Positions 51,501-64,000 of a stretch of DNA of 64,000 nucleotides are shown here, in pieces. The position numbers were made by a program, and so were the translations under genes. How positions within the stretch are numbered: the first letter of the stretch is position 1; the number at the start of each line of letters is the position of its first letter. Origin of the DNA: Diploscapter coronatus (taxonomy: Eukaryota > Nematoda > Chromadorea > Rhabditida > Rhabditidae); assembly GCA_964036155.1 (NCBI GenBank), contig OZ038422.1:60349201-60413200 (forward strand). The letters run 5' to 3'. The notes beneath the pieces were generated by a model. It did no database searches, was not told where the DNA came from, and saw only the letters and a program-made list of their open reading frames with translations.

Positions 51501-54500
51501 GGCCATTATCGTAATTCCCGAGTCGGAGTTTCGATTGTTCCCAATGTTTTCATTGTTTCCATTTTCATTGTCGTTGGTGGGTGTGGTCGCATTCAGAATC
51601 GATGACGACACCGTCTCGATGGACTTCGAATCGAGCTGACTTTCAGATCTGGAAAATATCTCTTCAAAACCGCTGATTTATCTAATCCGTAAGAAGTATC
51701 AAGATTTTAAGACATTTTTGAAACCGGTGGATATTATGCAAAAATGTCATCAATCTCTTTTAAATTACTGATTGAGAAGGTAATAACAAATGGAAATGAA
51801 AACCACACCTCAGAAAGTTTTGAAGCTTATTCAGAACAATCTCTTTTCCTCCTACAATTCAATAAAACTACCGCAGACATGAAGTAGAAACAGCAAAAAC
51901 CTCGAAGGTTATCCAAGATAAGGTGAATTTGAGACTTATCTAGTAAAATTTCAAGTTTCAGGAAAAATCGTACCTCGTCCTCCTGAGATCCATACTGGGC
52001 TGGCTTACGAGAACTTGGGGGATTCTGGCTGACTCGGTCCTCTGAACGGATGCAATCGGAGGCCGATCGAAGCGGGCTGCTTCGCCTGAAATTTTCATTT
52101 TAAAAATTATTTAAAATATTTTCTAATACCAACGGGAATACAAACTTTGTATCAAAATATCATTTAATTGAAACAGATTTAAAAAAATAAATTCAATAGA
52201 TAGAAAAAGAACTCAGTAATTAAACGTGGTGGCGTATTCAATTAAAATGTCATTTCTTTGAAACGTAGGTTATTCTATTCTTTTGCATTTTGTCTCAATG
52301 CATTACTGTAATAAAATCTTTCGTCTGACTCAAGAGTATTGAATCACATGTCGTTATATTCAAAATATCACTTGTCCGAAACTTACAAAAAGTGAGTATA
52401 GGAAAACTCACTCAAGCTCATTATTGACGATGTCAATGAATCTTCTCCTCTGGACGACGACGGAATGTTGGACATGCTGTGTCTTCGAGGGGCTGAAGTT
52501 TGAAAATTCTCATAAAATTAAACGAGCTTACAGTCGTAAATTAGCGTCGATATGATAAAAACTTTTCATAGATCCATTGAAAACTCACTATTCTCATTTG
52601 AAAAGAGCGTTATTTTCAAATTTAGAAAGAAAATCAAGTTTTATTTTTTAGAAATAATTAAAAAATAATCTGTTCAATTAGGTTTTCTAAAACATCATTT
52701 TAACATTCTCAGAGAATTATTTGTTAAAGTTTCAGGAATTTTCATAATTCTTACACTCAGTAGAGGTAACGCTGAGTTCCTTGCTGCTTCTCCTGCTGCA
52801 AACTGGGGGGATGGGACACTCGGGTTCCGGCTCGACTGGATTAGAAGCCATAGAGCCCGATCCTGACGACGTCAAAGTTCCTGAATTTAAAAAGTACGAT
52901 ATTTTCTCCATAAATTCGAATCTACCATTCTTGTTCATAGACCGGATAGGCTCGCCGAGAATCATGAACGCGTCGTCCGGATCGCCATTCGGATTTCCGA
53001 TCAGCATTTCCGCATCTAAAACATTTCCTTTCAAAACTTGCATAATGCTTGAAGAAGACAGATAAACTAGATTTGAAAGAATAAAATAATTCTAAGCCAA
53101 ATAAATGTAAATAGAAATTTTTGAACAAGAACAAGTTAAAATCGAAAATAATGAGATCCTTTTAATTTCACAATTTAGAAAAAGTGCTTCTAAAATAGGA
53201 TAAAATAAACAATTTTAAAAAGTGTTCACCTCTCATGTCGATATCCTCTACATCGTCCAAGGTTCTCTCAACCAGAACCATCAGGTCGCCCATAGTCTGT
53301 TGTAGGAAACGGACCACTTGGCGCTCACTCCTGATTGGCACGTTGTTGATTGCCACGAATACGTCGCCTGGAAAATTTCATCATTTCTTCAAAAAACTTA
53401 ATAAGTCTCAAAAGTAACCTTTAAAATATTATATTTTTGAAAGTAATCTCTATTTGTGAAAGAAGCTAAATATTGAGAAAAAAAAGCATTTTAAGAAATA
53501 TGTTTTTAAGGTACGTTTTAAAAATCCCATAAAATAATGTTTATTTTCTAAAGAATTAGTATGTATTTGCAGAATATTCAATAAGAACGCTAAATTCTAA
53601 AAATTAGACTTTAATTATGTTTGAAAAATTTCATAAATTGAGTCGAAAAACTGCACTGTAGTTCGGATAAATCATATATTTATTCAAATTTTTTTCTCCA
53701 AAATCTCACCCGGTTTGAAAGTGGCCTTATCCGCGAGACTCCCTTCGTCCACAGTCAGGACTCGAACTGGACAGACGCCCTGGGCGATTGTCTGAAAATT
53801 CCAAACCTCAAAAAAGTTATGCTTCAAAGTTCAACAAATTAAAGATCATTTTAGAACTCAATAGCAAATCTCGTCGAACTATAAATCGCATAGTGTTAAC
53901 TTTTTCAGAAATAAAATTTTCCAAACCCACCCGATCAAAAGTGATCCCGATGGGCAGAGAGACGTCGTGTCTGGAAAACGTCAGCAGGACGCTGATCGTG
54001 TGCGTCTGCGCCTTCGAATTTTGCAGGAATGGGCGCTGGTCTGAAAAAAAACTTTGGCAAGTGACTTCAAAATAGTCCGTCCAGTTTTTAAATCCTATTC
54101 TTTATCATTTGGCAGGATTTTAATTTCAAAATTCTAAGTTTTCTGCAATGTTCTACTCCAAATTATCAAATTCAAATTAACTAAGATGGATGTGAAGAAT
54201 AATTTAATTAAAATAGTTTTCGAAAAGAACTAGTTTACCAATCGTAGCCGTGCAGTAGATCTCGTATTCCTCGCCCAGGTTGTACGCAGTCAGGAGAGAC
54301 GTCTTCAATCGAGTGCACTGTAGCACGATCACTTCCAGACCGCCCTCCAACTTGATGTGAGCGAAGGCTTCTGCAGTTTTGTTTAATTTTTAGATTTGAA
54401 TTGTCGTTAATCAATCAGTTTCCCATCTATTTTACTCATTTAGCGAAACTTTGAAACTCATTTGAATTTTTGTTATGGTCACGTTCGGTTAAGCACCTTT

Positions 54501-56918
54501 TGAGCAGCTCAATTGTATTTAACAAAATTTCGAAACCTATTCCTAAAATTTGTATCCATTTTCATTTCTCAAAAACTTGAAACTCATTTTTCAGAAAAAA
54601 AAAACATATTTTAAAAATCTTAAATATCGAAAACTTCGATGAATTTTAATGGATCCGAAAAAACTCACGAGGCGGTGGCGATGCTTGGAATAGAGGGTTG
54701 GGAAACAGGGGCCTGTAACGGATTTTGTAGTTAGGCCAGACGTGTTTCCTCTGCAGGGCCCGTCTGAAGGACTCCCTGATCAACGGCATAACTCGCTTCA
54801 GCTGGTGACCCTCGTAGGTCGAGGTTATCTGCAAGTTAATATTCCTAATTTTTGTGTTGTAAGAAATTGATAAGGACGCGTTCATACTTTGTGACATCGT
54901 GTCAATGCCAAAAAGTATGAACACGCCCTAAACAGAATAGAAATTCCGACATTTGATGGATGTAGAATAAATTGGAAATTAACAGAAAGTTATTTTCGAT
55001 TTTGATAAGTTTCAATAAATCGACAAATAAAATGAGCATTCTTGTATTTGATTCACTAGGTTCGTTCGTCAATTTTACGTAAGCTTTTGCAAATTCTATT
55101 ATTTGAATACATGCATTTCTACTCGATTTGTCACCACTATTAGGACATTAGTCTAATGAAAAATTTCGAAAAAAAAAAAAAAGTTTCAAATTGCAAATTA
55201 TATCTTTCAAAGAAAAATGTTTAAATCTCACCTCCGGCTCGAATTTTGGTGCGGAAACGAACGAGAAGGTCCAGTAGTTGTATGGGTTGCGCGACAGAAT
55301 CAGACGCACGAGACCGGCGAGCTTTGTAATCTGGAAAACTTGAATTTTTATATTTTATGACGGATTTGATTAGGCAATAACAGATTCGCGTGACCTTATT
55401 TCAAACAAATAAATAATTTCTTTAAAATACATCCAAGCTTCTTTTCTTTTCAGTAATTTAAAGCCCAATTCGACTCTGGGTTAAACAAGATTTTTTAATC
55501 AAATTTTATAACAATAAACATTTTTAATTTTAGAAAAATTGAAAGAAGTGCCCACTTTAACAGAGAGCCGCATGTTTCTGTTGAAGACGGTCGATACGTC
55601 GATAGAGGCCTCGAAACCGCCCGTGTAGTCGATGTCCAGAAGGAAGACGATCGTCTGAAAATAAAAAATAAAAGAATAAGTTTTTGAAGATCAAATTTTT
55701 ACAAAAATGTTTAAAAAATTCCATTTTTGGCAAAAATCCGACCTCGAACGAGTTCCGGTCCTCAGCCATGTCGACTTTCTCGACCCTGATGGAGTTGATC
55801 AACGGGAACTTCGTGCCCAGCGAGAGTTGGCGAATTCGGATGTCCTGAATTTGCAGAATTATTTTGGAGTAGGTTTCAAGAAAAACTCAACTTTGGAAAT
55901 TATTCGAAAAATTCAATTATATATTGGGTTTATGCTTTTAAAATTATTGGAATAATTTAATTTTATTGAGCCTATTTTTAAAAATAAAAGAAAACCCACA
56001 TTTATCAACCTGCCCGCCGAGTTTCGCGTCGTGATGTCATTCAGCTCCATTTGAAGTCGTTTGTGACACCACCTGGGAGAATTTTTATTTTTTAAAATTT
56101 TAACATCTACAACAAAGTCTGCCATTCGTCACCGCCACTTCTATGACGACAACAGATGGCAAAGTCCGTTGTTGGGTTCGAATCGTCATTTTTTGTTAGT
56201 TTTTTACCTCCTCAACAACCGATTGTCCATATGCTCCTGGAAGATCATCATGAACAGCAGCGAGAGCGACCTGAAAATTCCTACCTTGGCAAATTTATTC
56301 CAGTTTCGCTGAATCAAGATTTTGAAAACGAGAAAATAACTCAATTTTTAATCTTTTCCATCAAAATATTGCTCTCTGAGTAAAGGACAAGAAATTTAAA
56401 ATAAAAAAAACCTTCTTCAAACTAATCAGTAAGGCTCCAAGTTTTAAATTTTCAAGAGGAATCTTATTTTCAAATTTCCGAAAAAGATTTTTCTGAAAAA
56501 TCCCACCTGCAACTCTCCCACTTGGAAATGCCCTGTCCATCTTCGCCGGTCTTGAGGAAAGCCCTGAGCTCTTCGGGAATCTGAATCGGGGGGAACTGAT
56601 CGACGAACGGGTCGGCCACTTCGGGTGTCGTCCAGATCTCTGACAGCAGCCAGTAGATGAAACTCAGAGCTACCTGAAATTGTTTCTTTAAAAAATCCAG
56701 GATGTTTCAAAACTTCCATGTTTCGAACTTTTACAGACTTGAATAATAGTTGTCTTTTAAAAATCGATACTAGAAAATAATCGAATATTTCAAAAATTCT
56801 ATGCATTGAAATATCAGAGGGTCAACTAATTCTAAATCGATGAGAACGCCATGTTTAAAAATTTTTTAAATCCCACCGCCAAGCCGCCGATAAGCAGCCC
56901 GAATAGGAAAGCGATCAT
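45580..56918 (-). CDS. PDZD8: PDZD8-like ER-contact lipid-transfer protein, 1,188 aa
   Basis: About 32 exons from ATG 56916-56918 to TGA 45580-45582. My joins sum to 3,567 bases, 1,188 residues (human PDZD8 1,154). Domains in order: an N-terminal membrane anchor (MIAFLFGLLIGGLA, VALSFIYWLLS); the SMP lipid-transfer domain (56208-54669), with RNSAGRLI, DIDYTGGFEASIDV and the strongly conserved RKHVWPNYKIRYRPLFP; an adjoining C2 part (54239-54370); a PDZ domain (53230-53791: RVLTVDEGS, GDVFVAINNVPIRS); a ~450-residue Ser/Thr/Asn-rich linker; a second C2-like part (48264-46859: RLTLSNTHKEVFQL, CYGDITLTFKYHP); and a C1 zinc domain (45919-46028: CAMC, CQRC, VVVHNKC). Known: PDZD8 tethers ER to late endosomes and mitochondria and moves lipids. 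No coiled coil follows C1, unlike mammals. An in-frame TAA upstream fixes the start. Confidence 0.93.
52881..52925 (-). other. 45-nt intron of length 3n, possibly retained
   Basis: Starts GTAGAT and ends AAATTCAG. It contains no stop in the reading frame, so splicing or retention both keep the frame. Retention would add 15 residues in the linker after the PDZ domain. Confidence 0.55.
56103..56180. mobile_element. MITE-like inverted repeat (family 1, copy 2)
   Basis: ACGACAACAGATGGCA followed by AAGTCCGTTGTTGGG matches the reverse complement of the left half of the element at 7916-8002. An inverted AACAAAGTCTGCCAT starts it. It sits in the intron between the third and fourth PDZD8 exons. Confidence 0.55.
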
Positions 56919-57032
56919 TTTCTCGTCCTTTTCCTTATTCTCCGGTTAACCGGGATGCGGCTCTTCTCCGGTACTTTTTCGCCTATTCGCTGCAGCGCAC
57001 CTGCTTGATTAATCGGATTCAGAACATTCAGC
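56919..57032 (-). other. 5' untranslated exon part of the PDZD8-like gene
   Basis: Preceded by a CATTTCAG acceptor at 57033 and lacking an open frame into the ATG (in-frame TAA). A further non-coding exon with good splice sites is likely at 57389-57500. Confidence 0.5.
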
Positions 57033-57500
57033 CTGAAATGAGAAAAAAAAGCTAACTTTTTCTAGACTTCCTCGAAAATTAATATAATTTTGATTTTCAG
57101 TAATTTTAAAATAAACTTTTCAAAATGAACATAAAGACAAACCAATTTGTATTCGTCTTCGGGAACTCCCAAAACATTTTCAAACCAGAAACTATTTTTA
57201 AAAATCATTTTTGCGAAAATTTTTAAAAATGATGACATTTCCAGGAACGTTTCAAGCGAAAATCGATGCAGAAAACAGCTAGGGTTTCGAAAACCGAGAA
57301 ATTGAGCCCCTCGTTTTTATAAGTTGTTAAAACAGGCCCATCGAATCGAGGGAGTTTGAATTGAAAAATGCGAAAGATCGATAATTACCTTCGATCCGTG
57401 AACAGCCCTTAGACCTCGTGTGCAGGGGAAAAATTTCTGGAGTTTGTCCAGATTTTTTTTTGTATTTTTCGGACCCGCGACGATTTCACCGATTCAATTC

Positions 57501-59496
57501 CTGAAATTAAAAAAATTTAAATAAAGAAATAGAAAAGTTACTGGTAAAATGATAAATTTCGCGTTAACCGAGAGAAATTATGTATATTTCAAAAGAACAA
57601 TAACTTCCACGCCGCAAAAACAATGAATTTCCTGTCAGCGAGGAAACATGACAAAAATGAATCACTCTTTCAGAATGGGGCTAATTTATCAATAGCTCAT
57701 GACGGCGCGAGACGAAGAAAATTTCCATTTTAGCAGGCGCGGGGGAGTAAGTCAAAACATCCAAAGCATTTTCGGGCCTATGCTTTAACAATACTGATAA
57801 AAAAGGAGATAACCCAGTCGGAATTTTTGACCTATCTTAACACGTGAAAAAATGCGGATGTGCGAGAAACTTGACACAATTGATGAGAAAAGGGAAGTAT
57901 TGTGGGTAAAAGAGAGGAAGAAAGAAAAAATACGAAAATAGATAGGGAAAATGAGAGTGAAGGAGAAGAATAATTAGAAAGAATAGGGAGACAAAGTGAG
58001 AGGTGGAAAAGACGCAGAGAAGTGTCGGAAGGCTCAGGCTCAATAAGGAAGGGCCGATGGCGAAACACGGCAAACTAACCTCTCCCACTCAAATTACGCC
58101 AGCCAGTTTCCACGAAAAATGGCCCTATCCCTCAACACACGAATAAGAAATCAGGAAAGAACACCTTGAGGATAAGCCGTGAAATCCAATTTGTGAAAAG
58201 ATAAGGATTAAGTCTGACTTTTTGAAATCCCAATTTTATTCGGGGAAATCCGGTTCAAAGACACTTCCATGAGTCATGGGAACTAGTTTTTTTTAAGAAA
58301 GTGAAAAATAGAAAATTGATGACTTGACTTGATCTTGTTGAGACAAAACTCAAAATGATGGAGAGGTTTTTTTTTTTTTTAAATTGTCGTTCCGCTAGAA
58401 AATGATAATCTCGCCCTTAAAAGTATTCATTTTGACTTTTTCTGAGATCAAAATAAGATACTTCAAATGAAAAGATCGTTTTCCGGAAACAATCATCTCG
58501 AAATTAAAAGCATTTCCGCGGATGTTTTGTCCAGAATACCAAAAAGCGCATTTTCGTCGAGAGAATGAGAAAAGCTGGCTTTTCTCGCAGAAAATTGGAT
58601 TCTAGACTGAAAAAAGACCGGGAAAAATCGACGGAAATGAAGAAAAATGCCGCCCGAAAACTTTTAAATATTTCATCACCTCGCAAAGACAATGCACACA
58701 GATGTGCTGTCTAGAGGGTCGTTAGGGATTATGATAATTCTAATCTCATGCTGAAGGATAGGGGCGGAAAACGGGAAATGTTATTTTTAATTCCCTAATG
58801 AAAGAAGGATGATAAGAGAGATTACAGTCCCATAAAATCGGGTAATTTGAAAGAAAAATCGACTTTTTCTATTCTAAAATAAAGCCCGTGTCGTCCCACT
58901 TATGAGTGGTCTAACAAGGGCAATCTCGAAGCTGGGTTAGACATTTTATTGAGTCGAAAAGATGTGGAGGAAGCTGGTCGGAGGGGAAACGAATCAAGTA
59001 ATGAGGATTGTGGAGGAGTGAGTGAGATCATTGAAGATTGATGAGCACAACGTATGCTAATTTGGGTTAGGTTTGGAATTGCGGTTAAATAAGAAGGACT
59101 GCCTAACAGTCTGAAAAGAAGTAAATTCAAAGAGAACTTTTTTCACGAATAGAGGTGAAATAATAGAAAAACGGGAAAAATCTTTTTTTTCCCGAATAAA
59201 CAGCTTTCTGACAAAAGATAAAGGAGGAGTTTTGTTAGTGTTTCGGTGATAACAGCTGTTTTCGGATTGGAGCAGGGAAAAAACAAAAAAATTCGTAACG
59301 GGGCGCGTTACACGCAAAGCGATAAATAGGAGAGAAAAACAGATGAAAGCACGAGACACGAGTTCAGGAGTCAAAAAATAAGAGATATCTGAATGTCTGA
59401 GGAAGTTCGTTAGGAAAAAATAAACAAAAAAACTTTTTATCTTCAAGGGAAAAATAAATATTAAAAACAAAATACTCGGATTTTGAAAAAAAAAAT
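57501..59496. other. Promoter side of the PDZD8-like gene and spacer
   Basis: Two kilobases with no supportable exon. Purine-rich runs at 57880-58040 create two overlapping Ser/Leu/Phe-rich minus-strand frames that look like composition effects. Confidence 0.5.
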
Positions 59497-60819
59497 TCAA
59501 TGTCGATTTAGATGTTTCTTCAAGTCTTCATAGTCGTTGAACAGGATTTCGGCCTGGATTTTTCTTTAATTTTGACAAAGAAGTTCAAATAAATACCTGT
59601 CCAATGAGACCATCCAGCTGATTTTCTGCATCATTTCGTGCTTTTTCGACCGCTTCTAGCGTAGATATCGCAGGGTTTACCTAAAATTTTGGATAAGTTT
59701 AAGAAATCCTTGAAAAAATAGTTCGAGCTTTCTTATTATTGTTAAGGTGGGATCAGTTGCAATTAAATTTTCTAAAATTTTGAAAGTTAATCAACCTCAT
59801 CTTTTCCCAGAAACAACTCCATATCAGTCGAGTCGAAGTCAGGCAAGTCGACCGTCGTTGATTTGAATTCCTCGGAATCATTCGCTGAAAATTCAAATTT
59901 TTCCTTGTAAGTAAAAAAACTTTGGCACGAGGTTTGCCTCTAGACGATAAAGAATAATCATTGTTGGCACAAGGGTTTCCCTAGATGATAGAAAATCTCA
60001 CCGAGACTTTTGCGCATATTCTCCAGCAATCGTTGCATTTCATCGATCATCGGTTGCGTCGCGGCGTTTTTAGGCATTCTGAAATTTGACTAGGACAACT
60101 CACTAATTAGATTCATTTTTCATCAGAAATAGAATAAGTTTCAAGCTAGATATTTAAAAAAAAAAAAAAATCTTAAGGGAATATCGTAGTCATTGCTGTA
60201 GAGTGAATTAATATAATCAATTTTAAAAGTGAATATCAAATAAGTTTCAAACTGTGTTTAGATATATAAAAACTCCAAATTGCTTATTCCCAGTGAATTA
60301 TACTTAAATATTTGCTGAAAATAGGACAAGAATGAAATTTACCCCTGCAAATGAAGTAGAGCTTTTTGCAGTTTTCTCGAGGCGTTGATCGCTTGTTTCT
60401 TCGAATTCGATCGCTTCTCGTGGACTTCACGGCACTTTTCGTGATTCACGTCTGAATTTTTTTTCAAAGCAGGCAAAAATTTGACTCATTTTCTAAGACA
60501 TCGATATTCGATATTTTTTCAAAAGAAAAACAAATAACGATTTTCTAAGAATTCCGAAATTCATTTTCTTTACCAGAAAACAAGAATACAAGTTCTAGGA
60601 AAACATAAATTATTGTTCTGAAAAAAGTAAGAAAAACTACCTTCAGGATCACATTGACTAGCAACGCCATTTTCTCTGTAATCGTGCGTGAAAATGTCGA
60701 ACTGAAAAAATTGAAAATTGGATCATTTTTGCCAAAATTCGAACCTGATATTTCTGAAAATCCCTCGAGTCAATGTCCCGGTCCTCGTCTCTATCCACCG
60801 ATCCACCCGTATCCTCCAT
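59497..60819 (-). CDS. Unrecognised acidic coiled-coil protein, 183 aa
   Basis: Seven exons: 60745-60819, 60641-60701, 60343-60451, 60002-60078, 59796-59884, 59597-59680, 59497-59553. They total 552 bases, in frame. The N-terminus is very acidic (EDTGGSVDRDEDRDIDSRDF). A basic helix follows (HEKRSNSKKQAINASRKL), then two further predicted helices (EMQRLLENMRKSL; EAVEKARNDAENQLDGLIGQ), with an acidic linker between. There is no signal peptide, membrane segment or cysteine motif. I do not recognise a family. Size and helix layout would suit a subunit of a multi-protein complex, but this is only a guess. The ATG directly follows a splice acceptor, and the gene lies 0.85 kb downstream of the deubiquitinase stop on the same strand. 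Confidence 0.7.
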
Positions 60820-60828
60820 CTAAAATTT
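60820..60828 (-). promoter_or_regulatory. 3' splice site abutting the ATG (probable spliced-leader site)
   Basis: On the minus strand AAATTTTAG/ATGGAGG: the acceptor touches the start codon, and no coding exon is seen in the 0.85 kb upstream. Confidence 0.5.
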
Positions 60829-61674
60829 AGAGAGTTTTAATTTTCAAGAAAATAATCACTGCAAAGATACGAAACTTCAGAAGCTCCGCCTATTCAGAAG
60901 GGGTTTTATTTTTCCTTTAAAAATTTTGGTAAAACATTTATTTTTCGAACTTACAAAGTGTCATGAAAATAAGTACAAAGTGGTTGTTCACAAGTTGAAG
61001 GAAAACATCTGCAGAATTTTCGAAATCTCAGGTCCTATGTTGAAGTATAGGTCGAAAAACAGGCTGGGATTTCAAAAGTTCTGCGAAAGATGGATGAAAA
61101 GGCTCTATAAACGGGTATCACAGGACGGTCAAAGTTGGTCTAAATTTTAGAACTTCAAAAACTTGAAAAATCCCTTATTGCCAAAGCTTGAACATTATTG
61201 CTTCAATTCAAAAATCATGAACATAAAATTCGATATGGAGCTGAAATATTGCTGAAAAATTGAATAATTTTCCATAAGTTTGAACTAAATTGCCACGAAA
61301 TCCCATAATTGACCAATTAAATTCTGAGTTATGGCTAATTGTAAGCAACTCAAGAAAATGAAAATGTCGAATTTAAAGAACCAGTTTAGAGGGAACTCTT
61401 ATGCAGATGAAAATCCTGAATTCAGGTAAATTACATCACAATAGGGTATAGATGAGAATTATATCAGAGCTTGATAGAGGTATTTTACGATAAGCCGATA
61501 CGGATCGAATGATAGATTTTAAAAATTCAAATCAGTAAAATATTGTCCGTTTTTACGATTTAAGATACACACATGACCTCGTTGAACTTCTAATTTAGAG
61601 TAATTTTGGAACATAAAGACGGACAATATTTTATTTTTTCCAAAATTTAAAATAAGAAATATTTACACCTTCCT
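60829..61674. other. Spacer between deubiquitinase and coiled-coil gene
   Basis: About 0.85 kb with nothing supportable on the minus strand. A 74-residue plus-strand frame at 60926-61150 has no splice or family support. Confidence 0.45.
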
Positions 61675-63804
61675 TCACATCCTCGTATTTGCATTTTCTC
61701 TCCTTTCGTAGAAAAGCAGATAAGCTCCGGTTTTATCCACATCTTCTTCGAGGATTTCCTGAAACAAAAATCAACGTTTAGCTTCGCCCTTTTCAAACAA
61801 AATTTCAAATTAAAGAAGAACAGCTTCCTTTAAAGACAAAAGTGAATCTTACTCGAACAGATAAATCGTTCATCAACAACCACTTTAAATTCGACCCTTT
61901 CGCATACGCGATAAAATGTCCTGACGAGAGTTGACCGTAGTGATTCTGAATTTTTTGACATCGTCAACTCTTCAAATTATAAGATTTTATTTTTCACTTC
62001 CAGTTTACCAAAACTAGAGAAATTTGAAATTTTTCATATCATATTTGATCCGAATTTTCAATATATATATATTTTTTTTTTTAATTTAGATAACTTCATC
62101 ATTACACATCATAGCTATTTTGAATCTTTCAGAAGAAACGCTAATGCGCAAAACTAGGGTAGGGGGAAAAAAAACTCCGTGACTATTTAAAATTACAGTC
62201 TGTAAAAAAAATGCCTACTGCAATAGCGATGCACTCGTATTTGTGCCCGTCTGGTTGGTCGATGAAGGGCGTCGGGTCGAATTGCTTAAGGGGGAAATTC
62301 ACCGTCCTCCGACATTTCCCCATGCGCCCCTCCTCTCGGATGAATTCGAAGCGTTTCAGGTGGATTATCTGAGAAATTTTGAAGCAACTATTTGACACTG
62401 GAAAACGACAATGTTCAACAAGTATAACAGCGTTGTGTGTTGAAATTTGTTGAAACTTATTAGGCTTGGAAATGTTTAACGAATCTTTCAACAATCAAAA
62501 GAAATTTTCAATATATCATATGCTAGAATTTAATAATGCTATTATGATAACTGAAAAACTTCATGTTATAGTTTATTCATGAAATCTATTTCTTCATTTT
62601 TATACAAATAATCAAAAACCCACCCAATATCTCGGCAACTTCCAGATGGTCATCACTTTGTCTCTGCTCGTCTTTCGTCCGCATTTTTCGCAGTCGATTT
62701 GCGCGTCGAGTGTCTCCGGACAGCTGAACTTCTCGAGGCAATGTTCCAATGAAGAAGGCGCAAAATGACGAGACCAAGTTTCCGCCACTGAAGCGTCGTC
62801 TTCGCAAGCCTGGAATTTGCTTGATTAAAAAATGCAAATTATTTTTGTAGGTTTCAAATTTTCTATAAGATAGATGATAAATTTGGAAATTCGATGAACT
62901 AATTGAAGTTTAAGAAAGCAATCTTAATTTGTTCTATGAACGATAAAAATAAGTTTCAGGCTTGAGTTAAAGTAAGCTCAAAAGTTGTAGTAATTCAATT
63001 TGATGATTAGGCATGAAAACATAGGAGAAAATTCCGACCTGCTCCTGAGAGTGGTTGTATTTCAGGTACAACGCCGCTGGTAGCCAATCCACCGCAATCG
63101 CGCATCGTTCGGGGATGTAGGCCTGAAGAATTCGTTTATTTTCAAACTATCTCAGTTGTTTTACTAAAACTAAGAGAAAAATTCGTCATCACCAAAAAAT
63201 CTCAAATTTTATTTTAAAAAATCCTTTCATTTTTCAAGAGTAGTCAAGTAAACATTTAGTTTAAAGAAAAAATTCTTACTTTTGTCTCATCAGGTCTGAT
63301 CGTGCACCCTCTGCAGAACCGTAACGCGGGACACTGCCCACACCACTCCCAGGTCTCATCCACCAGGCACAAAGTGAACGGATATCCGGAAGTCATCAAT
63401 TCACAAGGGTCGTGGGCTCGACTCGAGAAAGACATCGGTTTGTCTTCCATGAAACGGCGCATCTGAAAATCCTTCTTTCCAAAAAATGCCAAATCTATTT
63501 CATTAAAAATTTAACAACTTGCATCTTCTTCAACACTATCTTCTCTTCAAATTATGATTTTTTTTACAGAAAGAGCCTTTTTGGAAAGCTCTTCTACTTT
63601 GAAAGTGAAAAATTAAAACAAAAAAGGAAAAAACAGTTCATCTCTACCGAGAATAGTCAAGCATCTATTCACCTGAGCCATGACGTCCTCATAGAGCTCT
63701 TTTCCAGTGACATTTTCCGGACAGGAAACGACTAAGGGAAGGCCGAATCGGGACACGAGAAAACCAGCGGTGGAACCAAGCAGATGCGGTTCGTGGTTGT
63801 ATTG
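61675..63804 (-). CDS. USP32: USP32-like ubiquitin-specific protease, C-terminal part; 5' end outside window
   Basis: Seven exons, all phase 0: 63673-63804, 63280-63462, 63039-63122, 62624-62809, 62219-62368, 61853-61945, 61675-61758. They encode 303 residues and stop with TGA 61675-61677. They match the second half of the USP catalytic domain of USP32: SRFGLPLVVSCPENVTGKELYEDV, YPFTLCLVDETWEWC with CGQCPALRFCRGC, RCAIAVDWLPAALYLKYN, the zinc ribbon CEKCGRKTSRDK with WKLPRYW, IIHLKRFEF, the His box GHFIAYAK, and a terminal AYLLFYERRE. Known: cysteine protease that removes ubiquitin. USP32 also has N-terminal EF-hands, and the nematode homologue is CYK-3. The catalytic cysteine box and N-terminal domains lie beyond base 64000. 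The protein ends ~8 residues after the last conserved USP motif. Confidence 0.9.
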
Positions 63805-64000
63805 CTGGAATTTAAAGAAATAATTTGCATATCAAAAAGTTTAAAATAAATGTAAATATATTAGTGCTTCCCAGGGCTAATTCGTAGACAACAAAGCTGA
63901 ACTTTCAGCAAAAAATGTTTGAGAAATCTATAATAAATCTGTTAGGTGAAAGTTTATCCATAGCACTATATTCTTTTGACAAAAATGTTTAAAATAAATC

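Noticed and set aside
57832..58088. Two overlapping minus-strand frames with signal-peptide-like hydrophobic runs
   Set aside because: They mirror a GA-rich stretch; both frames give the same Leu/Ser/Phe bias, so composition explains them.

Overview
This is nuclear DNA from an intron-rich, AT-rich animal, most probably a nematode. Introns are short, and almost all end in TTTCAG or TTTTAG with little polypyrimidine tract. Several start codons directly follow a 3' splice site, as expected for spliced-leader trans-splicing. I cannot name the species. No bacterial, viral or organellar genes were seen. Exons were joined by hand from conserved protein segments, splice sites and reading phase. In the complete models the summed exon lengths are multiples of three, but single boundaries may be off by one or two bases.

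Layout: 126-7718 (-) is most of the second-largest subunit of RNA polymerase III (POLR3B-like), running off the left edge. 8370-10666 holds wreckage: a Kelch fragment (-) and a degenerate RECQ5-like helicase 3' part (+). 11942-17004 (-) holds two tandem Kelch genes. The first is a normal F-box/Kelch protein (315 aa). In the second the F-box exon is replaced, in frame, by four exons of a stonustoxin(SNTX)-like module, giving a 734-aa SNTX-like/Kelch chimera. 19375-20050 (+) is a small secreted peptide gene of unknown family.

20273-43807 (-) is an SLC35B4-like nucleotide-sugar transporter split by a 21-kb intron. On the opposite strand inside that intron lie two multi-exon genes of one architecture: coiled coil, charged linker, and (for one of them only in a spliced isoform) a cluster of three gag-like zinc knuckles ending in H-x4-C and SALCPLP. 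The intron also holds two copies of a 0.55-kb dispersed repeat, a 290-bp tandem repeat and several MITE-like elements. One of these appears to supply an exon to the first nested gene.

45580-56918 (-) is a full PDZD8-like lipid-transfer protein of ER contact sites (TM, SMP, C2, PDZ, C2-like, C1). 59497-60819 (-) is an unrecognised 183-aa coiled-coil protein. 61675-63804 (-) is the 3' part of a USP32-like deubiquitinase that continues past the right edge.

The conserved genes are housekeeping and do not form one pathway. The novelty lies in the Kelch cluster and in the nested zinc-knuckle pair.
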